Origin: Collinsella sp.
GTDB taxonomy: Bacteria; Actinomycetota; Coriobacteriia; Coriobacteriales; Coriobacteriaceae
Assembly: GCA_019414345.1 (NCBI GenBank)
Contig: DXMF01000033.1
Location: 1-64,000, forward strand
Reading direction: 5' to 3'
DNA: 64,000 bases
Shown here: piece after piece, positions 16,336 through 25,740 of the stretch
How positions within the stretch are numbered: position 1 is the stretch's first letter
How the letters are laid out: the number at the start of each line of letters is the position of its first letter
Made by a program: the position numbers and the translations under genes
The notes under the pieces: model-generated
What the model was told of the DNA's origin: nothing
Seen by the model: the letters and a program-made list of their open reading frames with translations, nothing else
Databases searched by the model: none

Positions 16336-17757
16336 CTACAGTTGTTCAAGGTTGGCGAGAAACGCCACATAGAATTCGATGCCGCGCTTGTAGACGTCGA
16401 CGCCGATGCGTTCGTTGGCGGCATGGATGAGCTTGCGCGCCTCGCCCGAGTAGATAAAGCCGCAGAAGCGGTAGACGCGATCGCAGATCTCGTTGAACTC
16501 GCGCGAGTCGGTACAGGAGTTCTGCACGTAGGGAGCAAAGCCGGCCTCGGGATAGACACCCGACACGCAGCGATGGATGTAGTTGAAGGCGGCATCGTCT
16601 TCGTAAGGCGAGATGGGCGCGGGCTCGGTGTAGGGAATCGCCTCGTTGATTTCGACGGTGACATGGTCGGGGCTTACGCCCGAGGCGCGGCACTGCTGGG
16701 CGGCGAGCTTGCGGGCGCGCTCAACGGCATCGGCGATGGTCTCGAACGGAGCGATGCGCACGTTGAAGTTGGCGCGAGCAACTGGTGGCAGCACATTGTG
16801 CGCATTGGAGCCTTCGAGCTGCGTGAGCGCATAGGTTGTGCGCAGCATGGCCGAGGTCTCGGGGCTGGCGGCCATGATCTTGGTAACCGCGGGGCGCGTG
16901 AGCCACAGGTTGCCAAAGATTGCCTGATACGTCGCGCTGCTACGGGCACCCAACTCGGTCAGTGTGGCCTCGACGGCGGGCGTGAGCTGCGGCTTGCCGG
17001 GGTTGGCCGAGATAGTCTCGCATACACGGCAGAGAAGACGGCAGGCATCGTTTGCCGCAGGCGTAGAGGCATGGCCGCCGTCGGCGCGCGCCGTGACGGT
17101 AAGGTCGACGTGGCCCTTCTCGGACACGCCTACCATGGCAACGGGTTCGGTGACGCCGAGCGGGGCGTCGGTTGCCACGGCGCCACCCTCATCGAGCACC
17201 ATGTAGGGATGGATGTTATGCTCGCGAAGCCACTGCACTGCATGGGTTGCAGTAGGTGCGGCGATTTCCTCGCCATCGCTCGAGAAGAACCAGACATCGC
17301 GCGGGGGAACGAAGCCCTGGGCAATCAAATGCTCGGCGGCCTCGAAGAAAGCCGAGACGATGCACTTGGTGTCGAGTGATCCGCGGGCCCAGATCTCGCC
17401 GTCGAAGATCTCGGCTCCAAAGGGATCGTGCTTCCAGTCTTGGCCCTCGACGGGCACGACGTCCTGATGCGCCATCATGACGATGGGGTCCAAGGCGGAA
17501 TCGGCGCCAGGCCAACGCAGGAGCATGCCAAAGTCGTCGACGCGTGTGAGCTCGGCGACTTTAAAGAAATGCGGATAAAGTCGCTGAAGCGTGGGAATCC
17601 ACTGGCTGAAGGGCTCATCGTCGCGCTCGGCGATGTTCTCACGCGAAACGGTGGGGATGCGCAGCAATTCGCAAAAGCGCTCGACGGCTGCCTCGTCTGC
17701 CTTGTAGGTGCCTGCATCAAGAGGCGCGCCCTGTGCGACCGATACCGATGCTCCCAT
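16336..17757 (-). CDS. M20-family metallopeptidase (ArgE/DapE/PM20D1-like)
   Basis: A 473-residue zinc peptidase or deacylase. Typical landmarks: MMAHQDVVPV with the first metal His-Asp near residue 95, RGSLDTKCIVSAFFEAAE, and SSDGEE with the catalytic Glu near residue 160, then GHVDLTVTARADGGHASTPA in the lid domain. The length and lid domain fit the carboxypeptidase PM20D1 branch. ATG at 17757 is preceded by AAAGGAG. A 51-bp gap separates it from the MFS gene downstream. It likely cleaves a peptide or N-acyl amino acid in the cytoplasm after uptake; the substrate is unknown. Confidence 0.88.
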   Translation of the reverse strand: MGASVSVAQGAPLDAGTYKADEAAVERFCELLRIPTVSRENIAERDDEPFSQWIPTLQRLYPHFFKVAELTRVDDFGMLLRWPGADSALDPIVMMAHQDVVPVEGQDWKHDPFGAEIFDGEIWARGSLDTKCIVSAFFEAAEHLIAQGFVPPRDVWFFSSDGEEIAAPTATHAVQWLREHNIHPYMVLDEGGAVATDAPLGVTEPVAMVGVSEKGHVDLTVTARADGGHASTPAANDACRLLCRVCETISANPGKPQLTPAVEATLTELGARSSATYQAIFGNLWLTRPAVTKIMAASPETSAMLRTTYALTQLEGSNAHNVLPPVARANFNVRIAPFETIADAVERARKLAAQQCRASGVSPDHVTVEINEAIPYTEPAPISPYEDDAAFNYIHRCVSGVYPEAGFAPYVQNSCTDSREFNEICDRVYRFCGFIYSGEARKLIHAANERIGVDVYKRGIEFYVAFLANLEQL

Positions 17758-17867
17758 GGTGGGACTCCTTTCGTGTTGTATATCGAATACGTCAAGATTA
17801 TCGCCCGCACCGCGCGTGGGAAATGGCGAAACACGTTGCTCATCTGCGGGCGGCGGGTCGGATAGCC

Positions 17868-18311
17868 TTAGCCGACGATGACCGTGCCGTCTTCGGTCAC
17901 GGTGATGGCGTCTCCCGTCGACACAGCATCGAGAAACTCATCGCCCAGGTTGTCAATGGTGGGCATGGGGGTGTCGGTCCATACACCCGAGAGGATCGCG
18001 CCAGCGGCGGCAAGGCTGTCAATGGGTTTGGAAAACAGCAGGCATGCGGGTTGGCGCCCCATTTTGGTGGCGCAGAAGAGCACCATGCCGCCTGTGGTGG
18101 AGCCGATAGTCTGCGGAAGACACAAGGCACATCCCGCCAAAGGTTTGCCGTACAAGTCGGGATTGTTTTGGTCGGAACACGTGGCCTTTTTGTCGCCAAA
18201 CATCAGTGCCTTCTGAAACGATGCGAGCGTGTTGAGCCCTCCGTGAGAGACAAGTGCCTTGGCGTGGGCAGTTCCGGGGACAACGACGCGGCCGTGAAAG
18301 ATTTTTTCCAT
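17868..18311 (-). CDS. Aconitase X swivel-domain subunit (DUF126)
   Basis: A 147-residue protein matching the small subunit of aconitase X. Seen in sequence: FHGRVVVPGTAHAKALVSHG at the N terminus, the GKPLAGCALCLPQTIGSTTG segment, SKPIDSLAAAGAILSG, and a C terminus with DAITVTEDGTVIVG. It follows the large subunit gene with a 14-bp gap, with AGGAAGG ten bases before the ATG at 18311. Known aconitase X enzymes dehydrate cis-3-hydroxy-L-proline in bacteria or phosphomevalonate in archaea. A split two-subunit arrangement, as here, is the archaeal-type layout. Confidence 0.88.
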   Translation of the reverse strand: MEKIFHGRVVVPGTAHAKALVSHGGLNTLASFQKALMFGDKKATCSDQNNPDLYGKPLAGCALCLPQTIGSTTGGMVLFCATKMGRQPACLLFSKPIDSLAAAGAILSGVWTDTPMPTIDNLGDEFLDAVSTGDAITVTEDGTVIVG

Positions 18312-18325
18312 GAGGAGTCGCCTTC

Positions 18326-19603
18326 CTATTTGATTGGTTTTCCGGTGGTGACGTAGGCGAGCACTTCGTCGTCGGTGTAGTAGCGCGATGCCGAGTACGT
18401 ACGCAACTTGTTGGAGTTGGTGATGATGGGCATGCTGCCGCACAGCGGGTTGTTGGTGTACATAAGCGGGCAGATGCTCGAGACGACGGCACCGGTAGTC
18501 GAGAGGCGTCTGTATGCCGCAGTCTTGCGGAAGGCGTCTGCCACGGATGGGGCGGCGGTCAGTACGGTGGGTACTTGCACGCGGCACTTGCCGGAGGCGC
18601 TCAGCCCATCGCAGATGGCGTCTGCCCAATGGGCGAGTTGTGCAGACGAGAGGTGGGGGCAGCCGATGAAGGCAAGCTTGGGGCGTGCGCCCGGGTTCTT
18701 CCACATAACGGGGTAGCTCGAGCGGATGCGTTCCAGCTCGGCGTCGTCAATGCGATAGATTTGGGCGTCTAGTGCTATGAGGTGTTCGCCTTGTTCGACG
18801 GCCTCGGGCGTGATGCCGTCCACGTGGTAGAGCCCGACAGCGCCGTTCGATGCGCTGGCGGCGCCCATGTCCTTAAGGTAGTCCTGCGTGCCGGGTGTGA
18901 GTTCGCGGCCAAGCCAGCGGTCGAGGCCTTTAATGTAAGGGACGTCTTCCATCACCTTCATGCCAATGGCGCTGCCAAGCACTTGCGCTTCGGGCTTGCG
19001 CTTACAGTCGACTTCGATGATCCAGGTCGCCTTGCGGCCCTCATCGGTGAGCAGGCCGAATTCCGGGACAAAGCCGGCAATTGAGCCGAACATCTCGATG
19101 ATGCCGGAGTTGCGATTGCAGCGAGCGCCCAGCACGGAGTTGGCAAAGACCACGGCGCTGCTTTCTGCCCAGCTTAGGATGTCGCCACGCCGAGGTCGAT
19201 TGCCAACCTCGGGCTGGTAACAGGTGCAGGTGAAAGCATCGTTGTCCAATAGACCCATGCTGCGCAGCTGTGCCTCATAATCGTCTTGTTTGGAATACAT
19301 AATCTTGAACAGCAGCTTTTGCAGCGGGTTGGCCGGGACGGCGGGGTCTAGGGGCCTCGGGTCGACCGAGAATGACTGACCGGACAGGGCGCCGTCTTTC
19401 AGCAGCTCATCCATAAGGTCATAGACTGGACCGAGCATGGAGAGGCCAAAACTTGTGACAAGATGACCGTTTGCGCCGGTCACGGGAACCATATGCTCGG
19501 CGCCAAAGCATTCGCCGTACATAACGAGGGTCTTGACCACTTTGGCCATGGCGGGGCCCTTGGCGCCGTCGAGCAGGGCTTGTTGTTGGGAGGTCAGGTT
19601 CAT
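18326..19603 (-). CDS. Aconitase X catalytic subunit
   Basis: A 425-residue catalytic subunit of the AcnX family. Features include the N-terminal MNLTSQQQALLDGAKGPAMA, VPVTGANGHLVTSFG, TCTCYQPEVGNRPRRGD, a Cys-containing ANSVLGARCNRNSG loop and a C-terminal CPLMYTNNPLCGSMPI, all expected near the Fe-S/substrate site. I prefer the ATG at 19603 (MNLTSQQ), about 13 bases after AAAGG; an ATG at 19615 is too close to that site. It probably works with the adjacent small subunit as a hydro-lyase. The reaction (hydroxyproline dehydration or other) cannot be decided from sequence. Confidence 0.87.
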   Translation of the reverse strand: MNLTSQQQALLDGAKGPAMAKVVKTLVMYGECFGAEHMVPVTGANGHLVTSFGLSMLGPVYDLMDELLKDGALSGQSFSVDPRPLDPAVPANPLQKLLFKIMYSKQDDYEAQLRSMGLLDNDAFTCTCYQPEVGNRPRRGDILSWAESSAVVFANSVLGARCNRNSGIIEMFGSIAGFVPEFGLLTDEGRKATWIIEVDCKRKPEAQVLGSAIGMKVMEDVPYIKGLDRWLGRELTPGTQDYLKDMGAASASNGAVGLYHVDGITPEAVEQGEHLIALDAQIYRIDDAELERIRSSYPVMWKNPGARPKLAFIGCPHLSSAQLAHWADAICDGLSASGKCRVQVPTVLTAAPSVADAFRKTAAYRRLSTTGAVVSSICPLMYTNNPLCGSMPIITNSNKLRTYSASRYYTDDEVLAYVTTGKPIK

Positions 19604-19624
19604 CTGTGAGCCCATCCTTTCGTG

Positions 19625-21945
19625 TTAGATATTGGTGCCGAGTCGGTATGCCGCACGGACCGCTTCGAGCACACGGCCGGGCGCAAACCCATCGCCGATG
19701 TTATGCAGCTCGTCAGCGGCGTGCGTCTGCTGCAGTTTGTAGAACAGCGCGTCGTCGGGGTGTCCGCCGCAGGCAATGATTACCAAGTCGCAGGTTAGCT
19801 CGAGTGACTTCCAGTCGTTGCCGATTTTGGGTGCAAGCGGGTTTTCGACGTTCTCGGGCAAGACCGGTGACCACGAGACGTAGGGGTCGGGAACGTTTTT
19901 GTGGCAGTTGCGACTCAAGTGGAGACGCGCACACCTCGATGGGGCTCCAGACTCGCGTTTGCCGCCGACTTCCGCGCGCTCGACGCGTGTCATATTGAGG
20001 AGCCGCACATTGCGTCCCCTGAGCGTATGGAGTAGGTGGCCGCGATTTGCCGTGCAGGCGCCCTGCATCATGTGAGGCAGCATTTCAATTACGCTGACCT
20101 GTGGTATGCCGTGTTCGACGGTGAGCCATTGGGCAACCTCGCAGCCCACGGCCCCTCCGCCAATGATGGCGACGGTTTTGGCGTTGCCAAGCAGCGCGGG
20201 TTGGCGCAGTAGCTGCGTTGCCTGCACGGCATGGCCCGATGCTGCAAGCTCCGTAAGGCCGGGGATGGGCGGTATCGCATTAGAAGTGCCTGTTGCACAC
20301 ACGATTGCGTCGAAGCCTGCTTTTGCAAGATCTTCGGCGCGTGCTGCCCGTCCAAGCTCGAGTGTCAGGTTCCCGTTGGGTTTTTCTGTCTGCTCGCGCA
20401 CCTGTCGAACAAGATAGGAGCGGTAATTATCGAGGTCGAACTTGATCCGGGCGGTGCTGGCGGAGAGGAGTTTTCCTCCAAGTTCATCTTCGGCGTCGAT
20501 GAGCTTTACGTCGTGCCACGACGCGCGGCGATTAGCGCACAGACCATCCCGGCGGGTCCGGCTCCTATCACCGCTATGCGTTTGGGTTCTATGGCGGGAG
20601 CGGGTGTCTGGGGCATGAGGTATTCAAAGCTGCAGCGTGGATTGACGGCACACTGCGGATGGCCCCCTTCGACAAACTCGTTGAGGCATCCTTCCTGGCA
20701 TCCGATGCAGGGGCGAATATCTGCCACGCGACCGGCGTACGCCTTGTTGGGCCACTCGGGATCCGCAAGCAGCGGGCGTCCGAGCATGATCATATCGGCG
20801 TCGCCATTGCGAAGGGCGCGTTCGGCAATGTCGGGGTAGCCCAACTTACCCACCGCGACAACGGGTATGGGAAGGCCGGCATTGGAGCGGATATTGTCGG
20901 CGGCAAAGCGCTCCCGAACGGCGCGCGCTACGGGAACGAAGCAGCCTGCGGGCATGCTCGCAGGCGGGTGGGGCATCCACCAGTTGTCATAGCAACCAAG
21001 GTCGACGTCAAAGATGTCTACTCCCGCCGCCACGAGCTCTTCCATATAACCCAGGGTCTGTTCGACTGTGCGGCCGCCGCGCATGCGTCCCAGATAGGTC
21101 GAATTCATGACCTGCTCGTCATAGGTTTCCTCGAGTGCAAGCGAAAGGTCGATGCGGTACATGATGGGGTAGTCGGGCCCAACGCGGCGACGGATTTCTT
21201 TGATCATATCGAGGCCAAATTGACGCCAATCGGCATAACGTCCGAGCTTGCGATGGTTAAAGGCGGGGTTTCCGAGCTGCTCGATAAGATAACCCTCGTG
21301 CCCGTGCAAATAGACGCCATCGATGCCCATGGCATGAGCATCGGCCGCCGCTTGGCCGATATTGTTTACGATACGGCGCAGCTTTTGATCCGAGAGGCGC
21401 ATGCATGGAATGGCGGGGATGTAGTAGTTAGGCAAGAAACTCGCCGAGACCGGAAACTTTTTTTGCGTGATGAGGCATTGCGGGTTGCCCACGCGGCCGA
21501 GTCCGGCCGTAAGCTGGACAAAAATGCGCGATCCGAAGGCATGGACACCTTGGGCAAGGTCGCGCCAGCCTGCCATAACGGTTCGGCTTCGATCGATGCG
21601 CGGGAAATAGGTGAGCTTGTCCAGCTCGGTGACCGTGGTATCGATGCCGTGGCTTACCGGTACGAGTCCTGTTGTGATGAGGCCGCAGCCGCCTTTGGCG
21701 CGGGCGAAAAAGTACTGCAGCATCATGTCGCTGGGACGACCAGTTTCCTCGCACATGTCGATATTGCCCATCGGTGCCATGACAATGCGGTTTTTGACGG
21801 TGAGCTTGTTAATTTTGATGGGAGAGAAGAGCTTGTCAAAAGGATAGAGCTCTTGTGTCATGCGGGACGATCCGCAACCGGAATTTTTGGCGGGCCAGCT
21901 GTCGAATGAGTCGACGAGTTGCTGCACCAGTACGTCTTTTCCCAA
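19625..21945 (-). pseudogene. Frameshifted Fe-S flavoenzyme (old yellow enzyme / 2,4-dienoyl-CoA reductase type)
   Basis: Two frames together make one NADH:flavin oxidoreductase. The N-terminal part (to about 20506) has the FMN barrel (LFSPIKINKLTVKNRIVMAP, MLGRPLLADPEW), the 4Fe-4S cysteines CIGCQEGCLNEF with a later Cys in HPQCAVNP, and the start of the FAD/NAD domain (IAVIGAGPAGMVCALIAARR). It then stops because one C seems lost near 20518: adding it restores ARRGHDVKLIDAEDELGGKL, which joins the second frame ending at 19625 (VAIIGGGAVGCEVAQWL). The intact protein would be about 745-773 residues. Starts are a TTG at 21945 with AAAGGA before it, or ATG at 21861. Relatives reduce enoates, dienoyl-CoA or bile-acid intermediates. 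Either a real mutation or a sequencing error. Confidence 0.8.
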
Positions 21946-22113
21946 TGAGGTTCCTTTCAGATGTTGACAAGGTAACAAAGCAGTTTACGTCTAAATGTTT
22001 AATAGTCAACAACAAAGGAGTGAGTTCGGTGAAGGAAAAAAGACTCAATGAGTGCCAGATGGCAAGCTGTGCTGCGACATTAGCTCCCAGCTAATGAATT
22101 TGAGCTCGCTGCC

Positions 22114-22157
22114 TCCTACGATGTGCTGTGTGCCGGCACGGTAGCCGGATCGTAGGA
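22114..22157 (+). promoter_or_regulatory. Leader hairpin that can cover the ribosome site of the FxLYD gene
   Basis: TCCTACGAT (22114-22122) pairs perfectly with ATCGTAGGA (22149-22157). The 3' arm includes the first bases of the ribosome site AGGAAGG for the ATG at 22168, and the loop holds a second small stem (GCCGGCAC/GTAGCCGG region). This could limit translation. Confidence 0.4.
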
Positions 22158-22167
22158 AGGATGCATA

Positions 22168-22611
22168 ATGGCAAAAGAGGGAAAGAAGCCGATCGGCAAG
22201 ATCGTTTTGGGTGTCATCGTGGTGCTCGTTGTTGCCGGCGTTGTAGGCTCTATGGGTGGTAACTCGTCCGATTCGTCAACGGGTGAAGCAGCAAAGCCTG
22301 CCGAACAGACCCAGCAAGTCGAGGAGCAAAAAGAGGCACAAGAACCCTATACGGTTTCGGATGAGGCCGGGGATACGTCTAATCAGTTCGCGTATAAGAT
22401 CACTGGCACGTTGACCAATAATACGGATAAAGAGCAAAGCTACATTCAGATTGAGTATGTTCTGTATGACGCAGACGGCAATCAGGTGGGAACGGCTCTT
22501 GCGAACACCAACCATCTCAAGGCGGGCGGCACCTGGAAGTTCGAAGCGATGAGCACGGTATCTCCCGACCAGGTTGCCAGCTGGGAACGTTCTGACGTGA
22601 GCGGTTTTTAA
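22168..22611 (+). CDS. FxLYD-domain protein with N-terminal membrane anchor
   Basis: A 147-residue protein. Lysines at the N terminus are followed by one helix (IVLGVIVVLVVAGVVGSMGG, residues 11-32), then a Ser/Glu/Gln-rich linker to about residue 60, then an FxLYD-type beta domain (YKITGTLTNNTDKEQSYIQI, EYVLYDADGNQVGTALANT, LKAGGTWKFEA). Such domains are small immunoglobulin-like folds found on the outside of Gram-positive cells; their ligands are unknown. ATG at 22168 follows AGGAAGG by seven bases. It is followed 46 bp later by the XRE regulator on the same strand. Confidence 0.85.
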   Translation: MAKEGKKPIGKIVLGVIVVLVVAGVVGSMGGNSSDSSTGEAAKPAEQTQQVEEQKEAQEPYTVSDEAGDTSNQFAYKITGTLTNNTDKEQSYIQIEYVLYDADGNQVGTALANTNHLKAGGTWKFEAMSTVSPDQVASWERSDVSGF

Positions 22612-22657
22612 CTAGAATTAAAAACATGGTTACTATGCGAGCTGGGGGTGAGGCCAT

Positions 22658-23080
22658 ATGCCCGATAAGAAGCTAACCGAAGAGTTGCTCAACGAGCTGC
22701 TTGATGCCCCGAGTATCGAGGGCTATATCAAAGAGCACGACTTTACCGCCCCGTCGCTTTCGGAGTATCTGAAACAGCTTTTGGAAGAAAAGGGGCTGGA
22801 GCGTTCGCGCGTGGTGCGTATGGCCGACCTCAACGAGACGTTTGGCTATCAGATCTTTACCGGTGCGCGGCATCCGAGCCGCAATAAGGTGCTGCAGATT
22901 GCCTTTGCCATGGCGCTGACGCTCAAGGAGACCAACCGAGCCTTGACGGCGGCGGGCGCCAATGTCCTCAACTGCAAGGACCGCCGTGACGCCATCATCA
23001 TTTTCTGTATCGATCGCGGCTGCAGCCTGCAAAAGGTGAACGAGGAGCTGTATCGCTTTGGTGAGGAGACGGTGAGCTAA
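22658..23080 (+). CDS. XRE-like helix-turn-helix protein
   Basis: A 140-residue protein with a helix-turn-helix in the middle (SEYLKQLLEEKGLERSRVVR, then ADLNETFGYQIFTGARHPSR) and a C-terminal helical region (IIFCIDRGCSLQKVNEELYR). The GARHPSRNKVLQIAFAMALT segment is the usual end of an XRE domain. It lies 86 bp before a Ser/Thr protein kinase. A small XRE protein next to a kinase recurs in gut Firmicutes and Actinobacteria as far as I recall, and phosphorylation of the regulator by the kinase is a reasonable guess. Targets are unknown. Confidence 0.82.
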   Translation: MPDKKLTEELLNELLDAPSIEGYIKEHDFTAPSLSEYLKQLLEEKGLERSRVVRMADLNETFGYQIFTGARHPSRNKVLQIAFAMALTLKETNRALTAAGANVLNCKDRRDAIIIFCIDRGCSLQKVNEELYRFGEETVS

Positions 23081-23124
23081 CGGTTGGCTGCCGGCGGAAG
23101 CGCCGTTCACGATATTTAGAACGT

Positions 23125-23166
23125 GCAGGGCACGGGCGTCATGGGGCGTCCGTGCCCTGCGTTATT
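23125..23166 (+). terminator. Hairpin between the XRE gene and the kinase gene
   Basis: GCAGGGCACGG (23125-23135) pairs perfectly with CCGTGCCCTGC (23150-23160), followed by GTTATTATGG. It may terminate the XRE transcript. It ends only six bases before the first likely kinase ATG, so it could also fold in the kinase leader. Confidence 0.6.
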
Positions 23167-24567
23167 ATGGACGCTATGGATACTCAGAGCCCAACATATT
23201 CCGATGATGAGCTGACCGCTGCGCTCGCCGGACACCTGGCGTCACTTGAGCGTGATGACAGTTATCGCGTAGACCGTGTGCTCAAGCACTCCGACGTCGA
23301 GACGACCGAGCTCGTGTACTTTGAGGGCTCCGGCGGAGGATCTCTTGGCCCCTTTGTTCGCAAGCGCATCGACGCGTCGGCCCAGATTGGCGGGGCGTAT
23401 GAACGCCTGTTTGCGGCCCAGCGTGCCGGGCGACGTTACGAGCACTTGCCTCGGATTGTCGATTGCCGCCGCGCGGGCGATGAGCTCTGCGTGGTCATGG
23501 AATACATCGAAGGCGAAACGCTCGGGGCCCTGGTGGGGCGTTTGGGTGCGACGCCCGATTATGCTTGTGAGCTGTTTGGCGCCCTTTGTGATGCAGTTGC
23601 GGAGCTCCATGCCGGCTTTGCGTCGGCGGGGGAGATGGCCGCTCCGGTGATCCATCGCGATCTAAAGCCCTCGAATATCATCGTGTCGGGCGCGAACTAT
23701 ACGCCCGATACAGGCATGACATTTTCATCGCTGGTGATTATCGACTTGGGAATCGCTCGCGTGTGGCGTGAGGGAGCCGATGCCGATACCGTTAAGTTTG
23801 GCACGCGTCCCTATGCGCCACCCGAGCAGTATGGTTTTGGTCAGACGAGCGTGCGCAGCGATGTCTATGCGCTCGGTGCCCTGCTGTTCTTTTGTCTGAC
23901 GGGGGCCGACCCCAAGCCGGGTCGGGGCATGCGCGAGCAATGCGAGGCATATGATATCCCCGCCTCGCTTGCCGATGTTATTTGCATGGCGATGGCGCTC
24001 GATCCGGACAAGCGCTTTGCAAGCGCGAAGGCGCTAGGGCACGCTGCGCGCGCATCGTATGCGTCGTCCGCGCCGACGCCGTCGTGCGCGCCGAATGCTG
24101 CTTCTTTCCAAGAGCCTCCCGAGCGGCGAGCCATGTGCCCTGCGCCCGTGCTCCCCACGGATCAGTCTCAGGGTGGATTGCCGTTGGTGCCTGAGCGCCC
24201 GAATTTACTCTCCCGCATTCCCGACACCGTTGGGCGCATTTGGAACGCATTCGTCTATCTTTCGCTACTTGTTTTCTTTGCCGGAAGCCATTTTGCCGTT
24301 TTTCATCCTACGGGCGCCAACCAAAACTACCCGATGTGGTTTCTCGCGATTGAGTATTTTATCTTCGTCGACGGTCTCGTAGTGCTCATTCATTTTGTGA
24401 TGCTCGACAAACGCCGCCTTCGCCGGCGGTTTGAGCTACTCGATAGATACCACGGTAAAAAGCTTGCAAAGCTCTGGCTCAAGGCTATGGGTGTGCTCTT
24501 GTTGGCAATGATTATCATCGTTGCCATTGCAAACGCGACTGGCGTCGTCGATACCTCCGTCGCGTAA
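23167..24567 (+). CDS. Serine/threonine protein kinase with C-terminal membrane segments
   Basis: A 466-residue Hanks-type kinase. Kinase landmarks: GPFVRKRID for the ATP lysine, VVMEYIEGETLG, the catalytic loop HRDLKPSNIIVSG near residue 163, DLGIARVWREG (DLG in place of DFG) near 193, and RPYAPPEQYGFGQTSVRSDV. After a Pro/Ser/Ala-rich linker, two hydrophobic helices lie near residues 360-385 and 440-460. There are no PASTA repeats, so it is not PrkC-like. Start choice is uncertain: ATGs at 23152, 23167 and 23176 are in frame and none has a strong ribosome site; a short leader is possible. It probably phosphorylates a cytoplasmic partner, perhaps the neighbouring XRE protein (inference). Confidence 0.88.
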   Translation: MDAMDTQSPTYSDDELTAALAGHLASLERDDSYRVDRVLKHSDVETTELVYFEGSGGGSLGPFVRKRIDASAQIGGAYERLFAAQRAGRRYEHLPRIVDCRRAGDELCVVMEYIEGETLGALVGRLGATPDYACELFGALCDAVAELHAGFASAGEMAAPVIHRDLKPSNIIVSGANYTPDTGMTFSSLVIIDLGIARVWREGADADTVKFGTRPYAPPEQYGFGQTSVRSDVYALGALLFFCLTGADPKPGRGMREQCEAYDIPASLADVICMAMALDPDKRFASAKALGHAARASYASSAPTPSCAPNAASFQEPPERRAMCPAPVLPTDQSQGGLPLVPERPNLLSRIPDTVGRIWNAFVYLSLLVFFAGSHFAVFHPTGANQNYPMWFLAIEYFIFVDGLVVLIHFVMLDKRRLRRRFELLDRYHGKKLAKLWLKAMGVLLLAMIIIVAIANATGVVDTSVA

Positions 24568-24572
24568 AAGAA

Positions 24573-24600
24573 AAAGGGCCCCAATTGGGGCCCTTTGACG
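24573..24600. terminator. Bidirectional intrinsic terminator
   Basis: AAAGGGCCCC and GGGGCCCTTT pair around AATT, between the convergent kinase and cell-wall protein genes; the left side is preceded by AAAA. Confidence 0.88.
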
Positions 24601-24606
24601 TTGATC

Positions 24607-25740
24607 TTAGATGCGGTTCATCTGGGTTGCAACCTTGTTGTACCAGTCCTGCCACGTGGGCGGGCAGTACTTTTTGGCGGCTGCCGGGGTAAGCGTGGAG
24701 CCATAGTTGGCGCCCAGGTAGGCAACGTGGGCAGAGACGCCCTCGCTCCAGCTACCAAAGCTCCGCCAGCCGCCGCCGCGGGCGCTCCAGCCCCAGGCGT
24801 TATAGGAGCCGGCACAATAGAGGCCCTTGCTGCTCTCGATGCAGGCGATGGCGGGAGACCAGCGAGGGTCAACACCGGTGTTCCAGGCTGCCACGGCAAA
24901 GTTGTAACCCTGGCCTGCCATGGGGGAGCCGGCGAGGTAGTTGTCGATGCGACTCGTCCACTCGTTGATAAACGAGTCGTAATCGGAGTTGCCGGTATTG
25001 GAGTTGTTCACCGTGGTGTCGATAGTGGTGTTGGCGTTATTGGCCTGGCTGTTGGAGTTGTTGCCGCTCACGCCCTCGCCCGAGAGCTTCTCGGCGGCAG
25101 CGGCCTTGTCGGCCTCGAGCTTGGCCAGCTCGGCGGCATTCTCCTGCTCGGCCTTTGCCTGGGCTTCGCTGCGAAGCTGCTGGGCCTGTGCCAGTGCGTC
25201 CTCGGCGGTTTTCTGCTCGGTCTCGAGTTGGGACTTGGCCTGCTCGAGCTCGGTCTTGTTCTGCTCGAGCTCGGTCTGCATCTTGTTGAGCTCTTCGATC
25301 TCGTCGACGCTCGAGCTCGTGATCTGGTTGGTGTACTTGCAGGTGGTGATGAACTCGCCCAGGCTCTGCGCGTTGACCAGGAAGCTCACGATGGGGTTGG
25401 TGCCCTTCTGGTACTTATACAGATCGCGCATGGCGGAGCTCGCCTTGGCCTGTTGATCGGGAAGTTCGGCTTCGATCTTCTCGATGCTTGCCTCGTTAGT
25501 GTCGATTTGCTTCTGCAGATCCTCGAGCTTGGTGCGGGCTTCGTTGTAGGCACTCGTGGCGGTTTCGATTTTCTGCTGGGCAGCGGAAAGCTGATCCTGC
25601 GTTGCCTGCGAGGCGGCATAGGCTGCGACGGGGGAGAGCATCGGCGCGGCCGTCAGTGTAACGGCAAGCGCGGCGCTCGTGATGATACGAGCCGGCTTCG
25701 ACGCGATGAGCGCTGCGGTGCGATGGTTCGAATGCTGCAT
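24607..25740 (-). CDS. Secreted coiled-coil protein with C-terminal lysozyme-like domain
   Basis: A 377-residue exported protein. The N-terminal signal is clear (AALAVTLTAAPMLSPVAAYA, cleavage near residue 40). Residues about 45-220 form long coiled coils rich in Glu, Gln and Ala (QKIETATSAYNEARTKLEDL), as in PcsB and peptidoglycan-hydrolase regulators. A Asn/Ser/Thr linker follows. The last 120 residues (PRWSPAIACIESSKGLYCAG, YNAWGWSARGGGWRSF) look like a glucosaminidase or lytic-transglycosylase-type fold, with Glu in CIESSKG a candidate catalytic residue. ATG at 25740 follows AGAGGG by six bases. It is likely a cell-wall remodelling enzyme; that is family-level inference. Confidence 0.85.
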   Translation of the reverse strand: MQHSNHRTAALIASKPARIITSAALAVTLTAAPMLSPVAAYAASQATQDQLSAAQQKIETATSAYNEARTKLEDLQKQIDTNEASIEKIEAELPDQQAKASSAMRDLYKYQKGTNPIVSFLVNAQSLGEFITTCKYTNQITSSSVDEIEELNKMQTELEQNKTELEQAKSQLETEQKTAEDALAQAQQLRSEAQAKAEQENAAELAKLEADKAAAAEKLSGEGVSGNNSNSQANNANTTIDTTVNNSNTGNSDYDSFINEWTSRIDNYLAGSPMAGQGYNFAVAAWNTGVDPRWSPAIACIESSKGLYCAGSYNAWGWSARGGGWRSFGSWSEGVSAHVAYLGANYGSTLTPAAAKKYCPPTWQDWYNKVATQMNRI

